Assembly (NCBI RefSeq): GCF_001547895.1
Contig: NZ_AP014627.1
Coordinates: forward strand, 5,025,501-5,089,500
Source: Pseudomonas sp. Os17
GTDB lineage: Bacteria > Pseudomonadota > Gammaproteobacteria > Pseudomonadales > Pseudomonadaceae
DNA length: 64,000 nucleotides
Reading direction: 5' to 3'
Part shown: in pieces, positions 33,563-42,899 of the stretch
Layout of the letters: every line of letters starts with the position of its first letter
Position numbering within the stretch: the stretch's first letter is position 1
Notes under the pieces: model-generated
What the model was told of the DNA's origin: nothing
The model's database searches: none
The model's input: the letters and a program-made list of their open reading frames with translations, nothing else
Program-made: the position numbers and the translations under genes

Positions 33563-36500
33563 ATGTCGTTGTCCAGCGGGCTGATCGCCGCCGTTGCCCT
33601 GGCCTATATGGCCATCATGTTCGCCATCGCTTTCTACGGTGATCGGCGCAGCACGCCCCTGCCGCCACGGGTCAGGGCCTGGGTATACAGCCTGTCGCTG
33701 GCCGTCTACTGCACCAGCTGGACCTTCTTCGGCGCGGTCGGCCAGGCCGCCGAGCAGCTCTGGGCCTTCCTGCCGATCTACCTGGGCCCGATCCTGCTGC
33801 TGGTACTGGCGCCCTGGGTGCTGCAGAAGATGGTGATGATCAGCAAGCAGGAGAACATCACCTCGATTGCCGACTTCATTGCCGCGCGCTACGGCAAATC
33901 CCAATCCCTGGCGGTGGTGGTGGCCTTGATCTGCCTGGTGGGCGTGCTGCCCTACATCGCCCTGCAGCTCAAGGGCATCGTCCTCGGAGTCAACCTGCTG
34001 ATCGGCGCCGGGGCCGATGCCATGGGCACCCGGGCCCAGGACACGGCGCTGATCGTGTCGCTGATCCTGGCGCTGTTCACCATCGTCTTCGGCACCCGCA
34101 ACCTGGATGCCACCGAGCACCACCGCGGCATGGTGCTGGCGATTGCCTTCGAGTCACTGGTCAAGCTGTTCGCCTTTCTCGCCGTGGGCGCCTTCGTCAC
34201 CTTCGGTCTGTATGACGGTTTCGACGACCTGTTCAACCAGGCCATGCTGGCGCCGCGCCTGGAGCAATACTGGAAGGAAACCATCAACTGGCCATCGATG
34301 GTGGTCCAGACCGGGGTGGCGATGATGGCGATCATCTGCCTGCCACGGCAGTTCCACGTCACTGTGGTGGAGAACATCGAACCCCAGGACCTGCGCCTGG
34401 CCAAATGGGTGTTCCCGGCCTATTTGGCCCTGGCGGCGCTGTTTGTGGTGCCCATTGCCCTGGCCGGACAGATGCTCCTGCCCAGCAGCGTGCTGCCGGA
34501 CTCGTTCGTCATCAGCCTGCCCCTGGCCCAGGCCCATCCGTCCCTGGCCCTGCTGGCGTTCATCGGCGGCGCTTCGGCCGCCACCGGCATGGTGATCGTG
34601 GCCAGCGTGGCGCTGTCGACCATGGTGTCCAACGACATGCTGCTGCCCTGGCTGCTGCGCCACAAGAATGCCGAGCGGCCCTTTGAAGTGTTCCGCCACT
34701 GGATGCTCTCGGTCCGCCGGGTCAGCATCGTGGTCATCCTGCTGCTGGCCTATGTCAGCTATCGCCTGCTGGGCTCCACCGCAAGCCTGGCGACCATTGG
34801 CCAGATCGCCTTTGCCGCGGTGACCCAACTGGCGCCGGCCATGCTCGGCGCGCTGTACTGGAAGCAGGCCAACCGTCGCGGGGTGTTCGCCGGGCTCGCC
34901 GCCGGCACCTTCATCTGGTTCTACACCCTGATCCTGCCCATCGCCGCCCACAGCCTGGGCTGGTCCCTGAGCAGTTTCCCCGGTCTGGCCTGGCTGCACG
35001 GCAACCCGCTGAACCTGCCGATCACGCCCCTGACCCAGGGCGTGGTGCTGTCCCTGGCCGGCAACTTCACCCTCTTCGCCTGGGTCTCGGTGCTGTCCCG
35101 CACCCGGGTTTCCGAGCACTGGCAGGCCGGACGCTTCATCGGCCAGGAAATCAGCGGCCGCCTCAGCTCGCGCTCCATGCTGGCGGTGCAGATCGATGAC
35201 CTGCTGAAGCTCGCCGCGCGCTTCGTCGGCGAGGAACGCGCCCGCCAGAGCTTCATTCGCTTCGCCTATCGCCAGGGCAAAGGCTTCAACCCGAATCAAA
35301 ACGCCGACGGCGAATGGATCGCCCACACCGAACGCCTGCTCGCCGGTGTTCTTGGCGCCTCCTCGACCCGTGCCGTGGTCAAGGCCGCGATCGAAGGCCG
35401 GGAGATGCAGCTCGAAGACGTGGTGCGCATCGCCGACGAAGCCTCGGAGGTGCTGCAGTTCAATCGTGCCCTGCTGCAAGGGGCGATCGAAAACATCACC
35501 CAGGGCATCAGCGTGGTGGACCAGTCGCTGAAACTGGTGGCCTGGAACCGTCGCTACCTGGAGCTGTTCGATTACCCGGACGGCCTGATCAGCGTCGGCC
35601 GGCCGATTGCCGACATCATTCGCCACAATGCCGAACGCGGCCTGTGCGGCCCGGGGGAAGCGGAAGTCCATGTCGCCCGGCGCCTGCACTGGATGCGCCA
35701 GGGACGGGCCCATACGTCCGAGCGCCTGTTCCCCAACGGCCGGGTCATCGAGTTGATCGGCAATCCGATGCCCGGCGGCGGCTTCGTCATGAGCTTCACC
35801 GACATCACCCCCTTCCGCGAGGCCGAGCAGGCCCTCACCGAGGCCAACGAAGGCCTGGAGCAGCGAGTGGCGGAACGCACCCACGAACTGTCCCAGCTCA
35901 ACGCCGCGCTGACCGAAGCCAAGGGCACGGCGGAAGCCGCCAACCAGTCCAAGACCCGTTTCCTTGCCGCCGTCAGTCACGACCTGATGCAACCGCTGAA
36001 CGCGGCAAGACTGTTCTCCGCCGCCCTCTCCCATCAGGACGACGGACTCTCGCCCGAAGCCCAGCAACTGGTGCTGCACCTGGACAGCTCGCTGCGCTCC
36101 GCGGAGGACCTGATCAGCGACCTGCTGGACATCTCGCGCCTGGAGAACGGCAAGATCACCCCTGAACGCAAGCCCTTCGTGCTCAACGAGCTGTTTGACA
36201 CCCTGGGAGCGGAGTTCAAGGCTCTGGCCCAGGAACAGAACCTGCAGTTCCGGGTGCGCGGCAGTCGCTTGCGGGTCGACAGCGACAGCAAGCTCTTGCG
36301 CCGGGTCCTGCAGAACTTCCTCACCAACGCCTTCCGCTACGCCAAGGGGCCGGTGCTGCTGGGGGTACGCCGTCGCGGCGACTCATTGAGCCTGGAAGTC
36401 TGGGACCGTGGACCGGGCATCCCCCAGGACAAGCAGCAGGTGATCTTCGAGGAGTTCAAGCGCCTGGACAGTCACCAGACCCGCGCCGAAAAAGGCCTGG

Positions 36501-37036
36501 GCCTGGGCCTGGCGATTGCCGATGGCCTGTGCCGGGTGCTCGGCCACCCTCTGCAGGTGCGTTCCTGGCCCGGTCGGGGCAGCGTCTTCAGTGTCAGCGT
36601 GCCCCTGGCCCGCAGCAGCGCCATTGCCCCGGGCAAGACCGCCGAGCTCAACGGGCAGTCGCTCAATGGCGGGCAAGTGCTCTGCGTGGACAATGAGGAC
36701 AGCATTCTGATCGGCATGAATAGCCTGTTGACGCGCTGGGGGTGTCAGGTCTGGACCGCGCGCAACCGCGAGGAGTGCGCGGCGCTGCTCAAGGACGGCA
36801 TCCGTCCACAATTGGCGCTGGTGGACTACCACCTGGACGATGGCGAAACCGGCACCGACGTCATGGCTTGGCTACGCACTCAGCTGGGGGAGCCGGTGCC
36901 TGGCGTGGTGATCAGTGCCGATGGACGTCCGGAGATGGTCGCCCAGGTGCACGCGGCGGGGCTGGATTATCTGGCCAAACCGGTTAAACCGGCGGCCTTG
37001 CGCGCCCTGTTGAGCCGGCATCTGCCACTGGGCTGA
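33563..37036 (+). CDS. mxtR: Hybrid histidine kinase with SLC5 transporter domain (MxtR/CrbS-like)
   Basis: A 1157-aa protein. Residues 1 to about 500 form an SLC5-type sodium:solute symporter domain of about 12-13 helices (YCTSWTFFGAVGQA, QENITSIADFIAARYGKSQS). A linker and PAS domain follow (about 630-760, ENITQGISVVDQSLKLVAWN), then a coiled coil, a HisKA domain with AAVSHDLMQPL (His806), a HATPase domain (GLGLGLAIADGL) and a receiver with phospho-acceptor Asp1088 in LALVDYHLDDG. This matches P. aeruginosa MxtR and Vibrio CrbS, which with ErdR/CrbR control acetate use. The cognate regulator is not in the window. Confidence 0.85.
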   Translation: MSLSSGLIAAVALAYMAIMFAIAFYGDRRSTPLPPRVRAWVYSLSLAVYCTSWTFFGAVGQAAEQLWAFLPIYLGPILLLVLAPWVLQKMVMISKQENITSIADFIAARYGKSQSLAVVVALICLVGVLPYIALQLKGIVLGVNLLIGAGADAMGTRAQDTALIVSLILALFTIVFGTRNLDATEHHRGMVLAIAFESLVKLFAFLAVGAFVTFGLYDGFDDLFNQAMLAPRLEQYWKETINWPSMVVQTGVAMMAIICLPRQFHVTVVENIEPQDLRLAKWVFPAYLALAALFVVPIALAGQMLLPSSVLPDSFVISLPLAQAHPSLALLAFIGGASAATGMVIVASVALSTMVSNDMLLPWLLRHKNAERPFEVFRHWMLSVRRVSIVVILLLAYVSYRLLGSTASLATIGQIAFAAVTQLAPAMLGALYWKQANRRGVFAGLAAGTFIWFYTLILPIAAHSLGWSLSSFPGLAWLHGNPLNLPITPLTQGVVLSLAGNFTLFAWVSVLSRTRVSEHWQAGRFIGQEISGRLSSRSMLAVQIDDLLKLAARFVGEERARQSFIRFAYRQGKGFNPNQNADGEWIAHTERLLAGVLGASSTRAVVKAAIEGREMQLEDVVRIADEASEVLQFNRALLQGAIENITQGISVVDQSLKLVAWNRRYLELFDYPDGLISVGRPIADIIRHNAERGLCGPGEAEVHVARRLHWMRQGRAHTSERLFPNGRVIELIGNPMPGGGFVMSFTDITPFREAEQALTEANEGLEQRVAERTHELSQLNAALTEAKGTAEAANQSKTRFLAAVSHDLMQPLNAARLFSAALSHQDDGLSPEAQQLVLHLDSSLRSAEDLISDLLDISRLENGKITPERKPFVLNELFDTLGAEFKALAQEQNLQFRVRGSRLRVDSDSKLLRRVLQNFLTNAFRYAKGPVLLGVRRRGDSLSLEVWDRGPGIPQDKQQVIFEEFKRLDSHQTRAEKGLGLGLAIADGLCRVLGHPLQVRSWPGRGSVFSVSVPLARSSAIAPGKTAELNGQSLNGGQVLCVDNEDSILIGMNSLLTRWGCQVWTARNREECAALLKDGIRPQLALVDYHLDDGETGTDVMAWLRTQLGEPVPGVVISADGRPEMVAQVHAAGLDYLAKPVKPAALRALLSRHLPLG

Positions 37037-37048
37037 GCCTGCGGCGGA

Positions 37049-38530
37049 TTACTCCGGCAACTCCAGCTCGCGCCCTTCGGCATCAGTCATGGCGCGCTCC
37101 AGCAAATCGCTCGGCAGGCTCTTGCTGGCACGGGCGCCCAGCAACTTGAGCTGTTCACTGCGACTGACCAGGTTGCCCCGGCCCTCGGTAAGCTTGTTGC
37201 GCGCCGCCGAATAAGCCTTGTCCAGCTGCTGCAGGCGATTGCCGACTTCATCCAGGTCCTGGATAAACAACACGAACTTGTCATACAGCCAACCTGCGCG
37301 CTCGGCGATTTCCCGGGCGTTCTGACTCTGGCGCTCCTGCTTCCACAGGCTGTCGATCACCCGCAGAGTGGCCAGCAAGGTGGTCGGACTGACAATCACG
37401 ATGTGCCGATCGAAGGCTTCCTGAAACAGATTGGGCTCGGCCTGCAGGGCCGCGGAAAAGGCCGCCTCAATGGGCACGAACAGCAGCACGAAGTCGAGGC
37501 TGTGCAGCCCTTCAAGGCGCTTGTAGTCCTTGCCGGACAGGCCTTTGACGTGATTGCGCAACGACAGCACATGCTGCTTCAGGGCCGCCTGGGCAATCTG
37601 CGGGTCATCGCTGCCGACATACTGCTGATAGGCGGTGAGGCTGACCTTGGAATCCACCACCACCTGCTTGTCGCCCGGCAGCATGATCAGCACGTCGGGC
37701 TGGAAACGCTCGCCGTCCGGCCCCTTGAGGCTGACCTGGGTCTGGTATTCGCGCCCTTTCTCCAGGCCGGCGTGCTCCAGGACCCGTTCAAGTATCAGTT
37801 CGCCCCAGTTGCCCTGGGTCTTCTGGCCCTTGAGGGCGCGAGTCAGGTTGGTGGCCTCATCGCTCAGACGCAGATTCAGTTGCTGCAGGCGCTCCAGTTC
37901 CTTGGCCAGGGAAAACCGCTCGCGGGCCTCGGCCTGATAGCTTTCCTCGACCCGTTTCTCGAACGATTGAATGCGCTCCTTGAGCGGGTCCAGCAACTGC
38001 CCAAGACGCTGCTGGCTGGTTTCGGCGAAACGCTGTTCGCGCTCGTCGAAAATCTTGCCCGCAAGTTCGGCAAACTGGGCCCGCAGTTCGTCCCGGGAAC
38101 CCTGCAAATCGGTCAGGCGCTGCTGGTGGCTTTCCTGTTGCTCGCGCAGTTCGGCGTGCAACGAAGCGGCCTGGGCATCCAGGCGACGCAGTTCGTTCTC
38201 CTTGGCGGCTCGCTCGAGGTTCCAGGCGTGGGCCGCGTCACGGGCGTTATCGCGCTCGATCTGCAGCAGCTCCACTTCACGCCGCAAGGCGGCCAGGTCC
38301 GCTTGCTTGAGGGCATTGGCCTGACTCAGATCACTGACTTCATCGCGGCAGGCATCCAACTGCGCAGCCAGGCCTTCCTGGGCCAGCTGGGCAGTGGCCA
38401 GACGCTCCTCCAGCAGCGCCAGCTCGCTCTGACTGGAACTGGCGCGCCGCTGCAACTGCCAGGCCAACATCAGTAACGGCAACGCCGCACCCGCCAGGCC
38501 GAGCAGCAGGCTGGTCAAGTCCATAGCCAT
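37049..38530 (-). CDS. rmuC: DNA recombination protein RmuC
   Basis: A 493-aa protein. An N-terminal membrane segment (residues 5-22) is followed by a long coiled coil (about 30-190, rich in Glu, Gln, Leu) and the RmuC nuclease-like core (GNWGELILERVLEHAGLEKG and FQPDVLIMLPGDKQVVVDSK). RmuC limits inversion between short inverted repeats. The ATG at 38530 has AGGAA at good spacing and is preferred over 38545. It ends 12 bp from the convergent mxtR stop. Confidence 0.93.
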   Translation of the reverse strand: MAMDLTSLLLGLAGAALPLLMLAWQLQRRASSSQSELALLEERLATAQLAQEGLAAQLDACRDEVSDLSQANALKQADLAALRREVELLQIERDNARDAAHAWNLERAAKENELRRLDAQAASLHAELREQQESHQQRLTDLQGSRDELRAQFAELAGKIFDEREQRFAETSQQRLGQLLDPLKERIQSFEKRVEESYQAEARERFSLAKELERLQQLNLRLSDEATNLTRALKGQKTQGNWGELILERVLEHAGLEKGREYQTQVSLKGPDGERFQPDVLIMLPGDKQVVVDSKVSLTAYQQYVGSDDPQIAQAALKQHVLSLRNHVKGLSGKDYKRLEGLHSLDFVLLFVPIEAAFSAALQAEPNLFQEAFDRHIVIVSPTTLLATLRVIDSLWKQERQSQNAREIAERAGWLYDKFVLFIQDLDEVGNRLQQLDKAYSAARNKLTEGRGNLVSRSEQLKLLGARASKSLPSDLLERAMTDAEGRELELPE

Positions 38531-38591
38531 AGCGATTCCTGTCATCGAAATAAGAAATGAAGGTTAACCAAGCCACCAGAGGTTGGACAGC

Positions 38592-38915
38592 TCAGTCTTC
38601 GATGCGACCCAGCTCAAGTTGCGCACGGCGGTCGCCGGCACGGGCAGCCTGGCGCAAGAGATCATGACCGATTCGCCGGTCCCGAGCGTTGCCGCACTCG
38701 CGGCACATCAACTGCCCCAGGCGACTCTGCGCCGCTACCACGCCATCACGCGCAGGTTGCTTGAGCAAACGCCCGGCAAAGTACTTGACGTTGGTGTTGT
38801 GCCCCAGGCGTGGACTGTCCAGCAGCCATAGGGCAACCCGCAGGGAAAAGCGCTTGGGCTCGGTAACACTGGCAGGGGTGGCGGTAACAGAGGGTGATAC
38901 TGAGCGAAACTTCAT
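38592..38915 (-). CDS. Sel1-like repeat protein, short
   Basis: A 107-aa protein with one or two Sel1-type helices (DGVVAAQSRLGQLMCRECG and LLRQAARAGDRRAQLELGRI). The first 40 residues are basic and contain RFSLRVALWLLDSP. No signal peptide is evident and there is no strong ribosome-binding site before the ATG at 38915. It is upstream of rmuC on the same strand with a 61-bp gap. Function unknown. Confidence 0.68.
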   Translation of the reverse strand: MKFRSVSPSVTATPASVTEPKRFSLRVALWLLDSPRLGHNTNVKYFAGRLLKQPARDGVVAAQSRLGQLMCRECGNARDRRIGHDLLRQAARAGDRRAQLELGRIED

Positions 38916-39795
38916 AAAGCACTGTGGGGGCAGATCGGAAGGCGCGCCACTCTACTCCTTTTTTCGCTCGGGTAAAGACCAAAAGAGCCAGCATGCCCGT
39001 GCTAGAGCAAGCGCTTGGGACAATCCACAGAAGCTGTGGATAACTCAGTGGACAACCCCTCCACAACCCTCCCAAAGCCCCATGAGACGGGCCTTGCAGT
39101 CAAACTGACGATTTTTTCACCAGTAAAAAAAGACGATGTTTATCATTGACTTAAATTCTCGAGACAGGCTATGGGAGCCGCCCCGGGGAAGGTGACAACC
39201 CGGTGACATGTGGCGCAACAAGTGTGCACAACCCTGCGCACATTAAGCTCGCCAATGCACCACTTTCGTACACCGCGCCGTCTCGCAGGTGACACAATCG
39301 TCACCCCGTGATGTCGTTGCCCAGGGAATATTTTTCCTAGCACACTTGCATTCCGGCCTTCAACCCAATAGACTCCGCCCCGTTAGTACCAAGCTGAAAG
39401 TCAATTCTGGTCGAACAAGTCCCACCGACACCTCTCCTAACGAGAACAACGTCGAATATCAAGGACCGACCACCTCGCTGGTTTCCAGGTAATTCTCAAA
39501 CTGACACCGCCCTTGAAACGAAATCAAAGGCCGTGCCCAAGTTACTTACTCTGACCGAACCAACCTGCAAATTGATCAGGATCGCCACCCTGGGCACAGA
39601 ACCTTTGCCCTTGTTGTGTTGCCTGCCCTCCTAAGTACCTACCTGCCAGCCCCTAGCGCAACCTTATTACAGCGCTGCAACTGGCTGCTTTGTTCCAGTC
39701 GGGTTCTTCGTCTGACCAATGGTGGTCGACGTTACTGGAACGTTTTAACGCTGCACGGTTCTTAACCGTGTCATTTGTAGGAACACCTAATAATT
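38916..39795. other. 880-bp non-coding region with DnaA box and promoter-like sequences
   Basis: No convincing gene is seen here. The region contains an exact DnaA box (TGTGGATAA, 39035-39043) and a promoter-like TTGACT-N18-TATGGG near 39147-39176. It also contains an AATAGACT/GC-rich discriminator around 39368 and an AAC-repeat stretch near 39436-39450. A 7-bp perfect hairpin CACGGTT-CTT-AACCGTG (39754-39770) ends just before the ribosome-binding site of the next gene. It may encode a long 5' leader or a small RNA. Confidence 0.55.
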
Positions 39796-40020
39796 ATGTC
39801 CACTCAACTCCAGACTCAGGATGCCATTCGCACCCTAACCCACGCTTTTGCTCCGTTGAACTGCCTGATCATGGCCGCTCGCAAAGGCTGCTTCAGCTTC
39901 ACCCTGGTCAACGAACACGGCATCGCCCGTCACAGCGAACGCCTGTATCCCGATCAATACTCCAGCGCCGAACCGCTGCAGGCCGTGATCGAGCGTACAC
40001 GCCAGGCCCTGGTGGCCTGA
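39796..40020 (+). CDS. Conserved small hypothetical protein (74 aa)
   Basis: A 74-aa soluble protein starting MSTQLQTQDAIRTLTHAFAP. I do not recognise a family. It has a predicted beta strand pattern in the middle (CFSFTLVNEHGIARHSERLY) and a helical C-terminus (AVIERTRQALVA). TAGGAA at 39779 is the likely ribosome-binding site, 11 bp before the ATG, next to a small hairpin. It ends before an intrinsic terminator, so it is probably a single-gene unit behind a long leader. Confidence 0.75.
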   Translation: MSTQLQTQDAIRTLTHAFAPLNCLIMAARKGCFSFTLVNEHGIARHSERLYPDQYSSAEPLQAVIERTRQALVA

Positions 40021-40045
40021 TACGCCAAAGCGCTGAAACCCCAAG

Positions 40046-40072
40046 AGCCTCGCCTGATCGCGGGGCTTTTTA
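40046..40072 (+). terminator. Terminator after the 74-aa gene
   Basis: AGCCTCGC and GCGGGGCT with a CTGATC loop, then TTTTTA. Confidence 0.8.
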
Positions 40073-40291
40073 TTGCCTGCGATTCGCCAATGCCCGCCTC
40101 CAACCAAAGCACCAATAGATATAAGGCTTATAACAAGAGCTCGGAAATGTTTTAAAAACAGGCCTTTACAACATAGATATGACACTACACTTCAAGTCAG
40201 GCGGCCCGCGCCGCTTCCGGCAAACCTGATCCCTTCATTGCTGCCAAGCACCTTCGGGTTTCGCCGGCCACCTTCACCCCTCGAGGGCATT

Positions 40292-40774
40292 ATGGGTATC
40301 GCCGCCAGCGAGTTGTGCCGCTATGTCATTCGCCCGACGCTGATGTACCTGGGCAGTCATAGCAAAACCGCTGAAGCCTTGTTGCTGGGCATTGCCGCCA
40401 GTCAGTCGGCGCTGGGCTCGGCACTGCACGATCGCCGTGGCCACGGCCTGTACCGCATCACTGAAGTGCGCCACCAGGCCCTCTGGGATCACTACCTGGC
40501 GCTGGACCCGGAACGGGCCAGCCTGGTGAGAGGACTGGCCAGCCAGCATGCGTTCCTCGCCGGACCGCACCTGGAACTGACCGTCAATCTGCGCTACGCC
40601 ACCGCCATCGCCTGGTTGCTGGTGGAACAACAACACACCCCGCTCCCCGCAGCCGACGATCTGCTCGGCATGGCCCGTATCTGGAGGAAGACCTTTCAAC
40701 CACAAGGACGTTTGAGAGATTTCGCCTGCGCCTGGCAAACCTGTGTTTCACCGTTGAGCCAAGTCGCCTGCTGA
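40292..40774 (+). CDS. Transglycosylase-like conserved protein, possibly inactive
   Basis: A 160-aa protein. The core AEALLLGIAASQSALGSAL followed by GHGLYRITEVRH resembles the start of lysozyme-like folds seen in phage and prophage transglycosylase-type proteins, where the equivalent segment usually reads with a catalytic Glu (A-x-E-S-x-L-G). Here that position is Gln in SQSALG. The remaining sequence (ASQHAFLAGPHLELTVNLRYATAIAWLL) is consistent with this fold. There is no signal peptide. The assignment is by pattern only and is tentative. Confidence 0.6.
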   Translation: MGIAASELCRYVIRPTLMYLGSHSKTAEALLLGIAASQSALGSALHDRRGHGLYRITEVRHQALWDHYLALDPERASLVRGLASQHAFLAGPHLELTVNLRYATAIAWLLVEQQHTPLPAADDLLGMARIWRKTFQPQGRLRDFACAWQTCVSPLSQVAC

Positions 40775-40918
40775 TACCGGCTTTTACAAAATCAGAGAAA
40801 AAAGCCGATTTTGGTCGGATTGTCCTACAAAATGCCGGAAAATCTACTGATTTAGCCTATAGCGCCGTAGCCGAAATGTTGGTAATTTTCGCCTCGGTGA
40901 TCACCAGGAGTTCTAATA

Positions 40919-42205
40919 ATGAAAAAAGTCATGCTCAAATCCACCATCAGTCTCGCAGTTGCACTTGCCTCTACTCAGCTATTTGCCAGCGGCTTTGCTC
41001 TTAACGAACAAAGCATTAGCGGCATGGGTACGGGTTTCGCGGGACGTTCTTCCGCTGCCGATGACGCAAGTACTGTATTTGGTAACCCAGCCGGCATGTC
41101 CCGCCTCAAACGCCAGCAAGTCACTGGCGGTATGGCTGCTATCGATGCATCCACCGACCTCAAGGACACCAGCGGCAGCCGCAGAGGCACCAACAAGGGC
41201 GATATGGTGCCCTTCACCGCCGTACCCATGGGCTTCTACGTCAAACCAATCGATGACCAATGGGCATTCGGCCTGGGCGTTTATGCTCCGTTTGGCCTGA
41301 TCACCGATTATGAAAACAACTTTCAGGGACGTAACTTCGGCAGTAAGAGCGAAGTTAAAGTCGTAACCTTCCAGCCAACGGTCAGCTACGCCTTCAACGA
41401 TAAGGTCTCCATCGGTTTTGGCCCGACCATCAACCGGATTTCCGGCGTGCTGGAATCGGCGCTGACCACTCCTGCCTCGCCTAATGACGGCCGGGTCCAG
41501 ATCAAAGGCGACGACATTGGTTACGGCTACAACATCGGGGTTCTGGTCCAGGCGACCGACACCACTCGTGTCGGCCTGACCTACCACTCCAAAGTGAACT
41601 ACAAACTGGAAGGCCATACTGAAGTCACTCCAGGAGCCGGTACCAACCCGCTTCTCTTGAAAAGCAATCGCTATGACGCCTCTCTGAAGATCGAAACTCC
41701 AGAGTCCTATGACCTTTCGGTCACCCAAGAGCTGAACGATGCCTGGAAGCTCTATGCCGGTACCACCTGGACCCGCTGGAGCCGCCTGAAGGACATCACC
41801 GTCAACAACGAAGGTGTGACTGCCTCCTCCGGCGGTGCACTGGCCCCAATCCTGAACCTTGGCACCATCAAGGAAGAGCAGAACTGGCACGACACCTGGG
41901 CTTACGCCATCGGCACCTCGTATCAGCTGAACAAACAGTGGATCTTGCGTACCGGTCTGACCTTTGACCAAGCGCCGACCAACAACACTGACCGCTCGCC
42001 TCGTATCCCTACCGGCGACCGGACCATCTTCAGCCTGGGTGCCGGCTGGAGCCCGACAGACGACCTGACCATCGACGTGGCCTACTCGTACCTCAAGGAA
42101 GAGAAAGTCAACGTCAACCGCAAAAACGCACTCGGCCAGACGTACAACGCCGAGTACGAAAACAGCGCAAACGGTTTTGGCGTAGGTGCAACCTACCGCT
42201 TCTAA
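40919..42205 (+). CDS. fadL: Outer-membrane hydrophobic compound transporter, FadL/OmpP1/TodX family
   Basis: A 428-aa outer-membrane beta-barrel. A signal peptide ends near residue 24 (LFAS before GFALNEQ). The mature N-terminus GFALNEQSISGMGTGFAGRS and the NPAGMSRL motif are family hallmarks, and the C-terminus ends in aromatic GVGATYRF as required for barrel insertion. It imports long-chain fatty acids or other hydrophobic compounds across the outer membrane. CAGGAG precedes the ATG, with an A-rich TTCTAATAATGAAAAAA start region. A bidirectional terminator follows. Confidence 0.94.
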   Translation: MKKVMLKSTISLAVALASTQLFASGFALNEQSISGMGTGFAGRSSAADDASTVFGNPAGMSRLKRQQVTGGMAAIDASTDLKDTSGSRRGTNKGDMVPFTAVPMGFYVKPIDDQWAFGLGVYAPFGLITDYENNFQGRNFGSKSEVKVVTFQPTVSYAFNDKVSIGFGPTINRISGVLESALTTPASPNDGRVQIKGDDIGYGYNIGVLVQATDTTRVGLTYHSKVNYKLEGHTEVTPGAGTNPLLLKSNRYDASLKIETPESYDLSVTQELNDAWKLYAGTTWTRWSRLKDITVNNEGVTASSGGALAPILNLGTIKEEQNWHDTWAYAIGTSYQLNKQWILRTGLTFDQAPTNNTDRSPRIPTGDRTIFSLGAGWSPTDDLTIDVAYSYLKEEKVNVNRKNALGQTYNAEYENSANGFGVGATYRF

Positions 42206-42240
42206 TCGTTCAGAGGCCTGCGCCTCCAGAGCTGAATAAA

Positions 42241-42273
42241 AAAGCCCCGCCTCTCACAAGGCAGGGCTTTTTC
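42241..42273. terminator. Bidirectional terminator between fadL and glutathione peroxidase
   Basis: AAAGCCCCGCCT and AGGCAGGGCTTTTT (one mismatch) with T-runs on the plus side and A-runs on the left, serving the two convergent genes. Confidence 0.88.
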
Positions 42274-42292
42274 ATTTACCGGGACGAAAAGC

Positions 42293-42844
42293 TCAAGACT
42301 TCGACGCCAACGCCTTCTCCACCGCCTCCAGGAATTCCGGATTATCCGGTTTGGTCAGGCTGGAAAAGCTGGCAATCACATTGCCCTGTCGATCCACCAC
42401 GTATTTGTAGAAATTCCACTTCGGCGCGCTGCTCTGCTGCGCCAGTACCTTGAACAGGTGCACCGCATCCGTCCCCAGGACCTTCTGTGGCTCGGTCATG
42501 GTGAAGGTCACGCCATAGTTGACGTAGCAGACCTTGGCCGTCTCGGCCCCGTCCTTGGACTCCTGCTTGAAGTCGTTGGACGGCACGCCCACCACCTCCA
42601 GCCCCTGCTCCTTGTAACGCTGATACAGCGCTTCAAGGCCTTTGAATTGCGGAGCGAACCCACAGAAGCTCGCGGTATTGACCACCACCAGCGGCTTGCC
42701 GGCGAAGCGCTGACACAGATCGATGGATTCCTTGGCGTGCAACTTGGGCACAGATCCCTGCAGCAACGCCGGACAATCCGCCGCCCAGGCCGAACCGGCA
42801 AACAGTGTGAGTAATGCCGGAACCACAAACCAGCGCTTAGCCAT
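42293..42844 (-). CDS. Secreted glutathione/thioredoxin peroxidase (BtuE/GPx family)
   Basis: A 183-aa protein. A signal peptide (residues 1 to about 21, ending WAAD) is followed by a GPx fold. The catalytic Cys is in [16 protein letters not shown], the conserved Phe-Asn pair is in VPSNDF and WNFYKYVVD, so it uses Cys rather than selenocysteine. It reduces peroxides in the periplasm. The ATG at 42844 has AAGGA eight bases upstream; a TTG two codons earlier is less likely. Confidence 0.9.
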   Translation of the reverse strand: MAKRWFVVPALLTLFAGSAWAADCPALLQGSVPKLHAKESIDLCQRFAGKPLVVVNTASFCGFAPQFKGLEALYQRYKEQGLEVVGVPSNDFKQESKDGAETAKVCYVNYGVTFTMTEPQKVLGTDAVHLFKVLAQQSSAPKWNFYKYVVDRQGNVIASFSSLTKPDNPEFLEAVEKALASKS

Positions 42845-42899
42845 GTTCAATGTCCTTCAAGAGTGGTCGGACACCGACGTTACTCGCCCCTGCGCCCAC

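Noticed and set aside
34154..36079. 641-codon minus-strand frame opposite mxtR
   Set aside because: Shadow of the kinase gene; no domain and Gly/Gln/His-rich antisense composition.
39289..39492. 67-codon plus-strand frame in the non-coding region
   Set aside because: No ribosome-binding site, no recognisable pattern and the start lies upstream of promoter-like sequences; treated as non-coding.
39690..40118. 142-codon frame overlapping the 74-aa gene
   Set aside because: It is the alternative frame over the 74-aa gene and is rich in Arg/Pro/Ser; the 74-aa frame has the better ribosome-binding site and composition.
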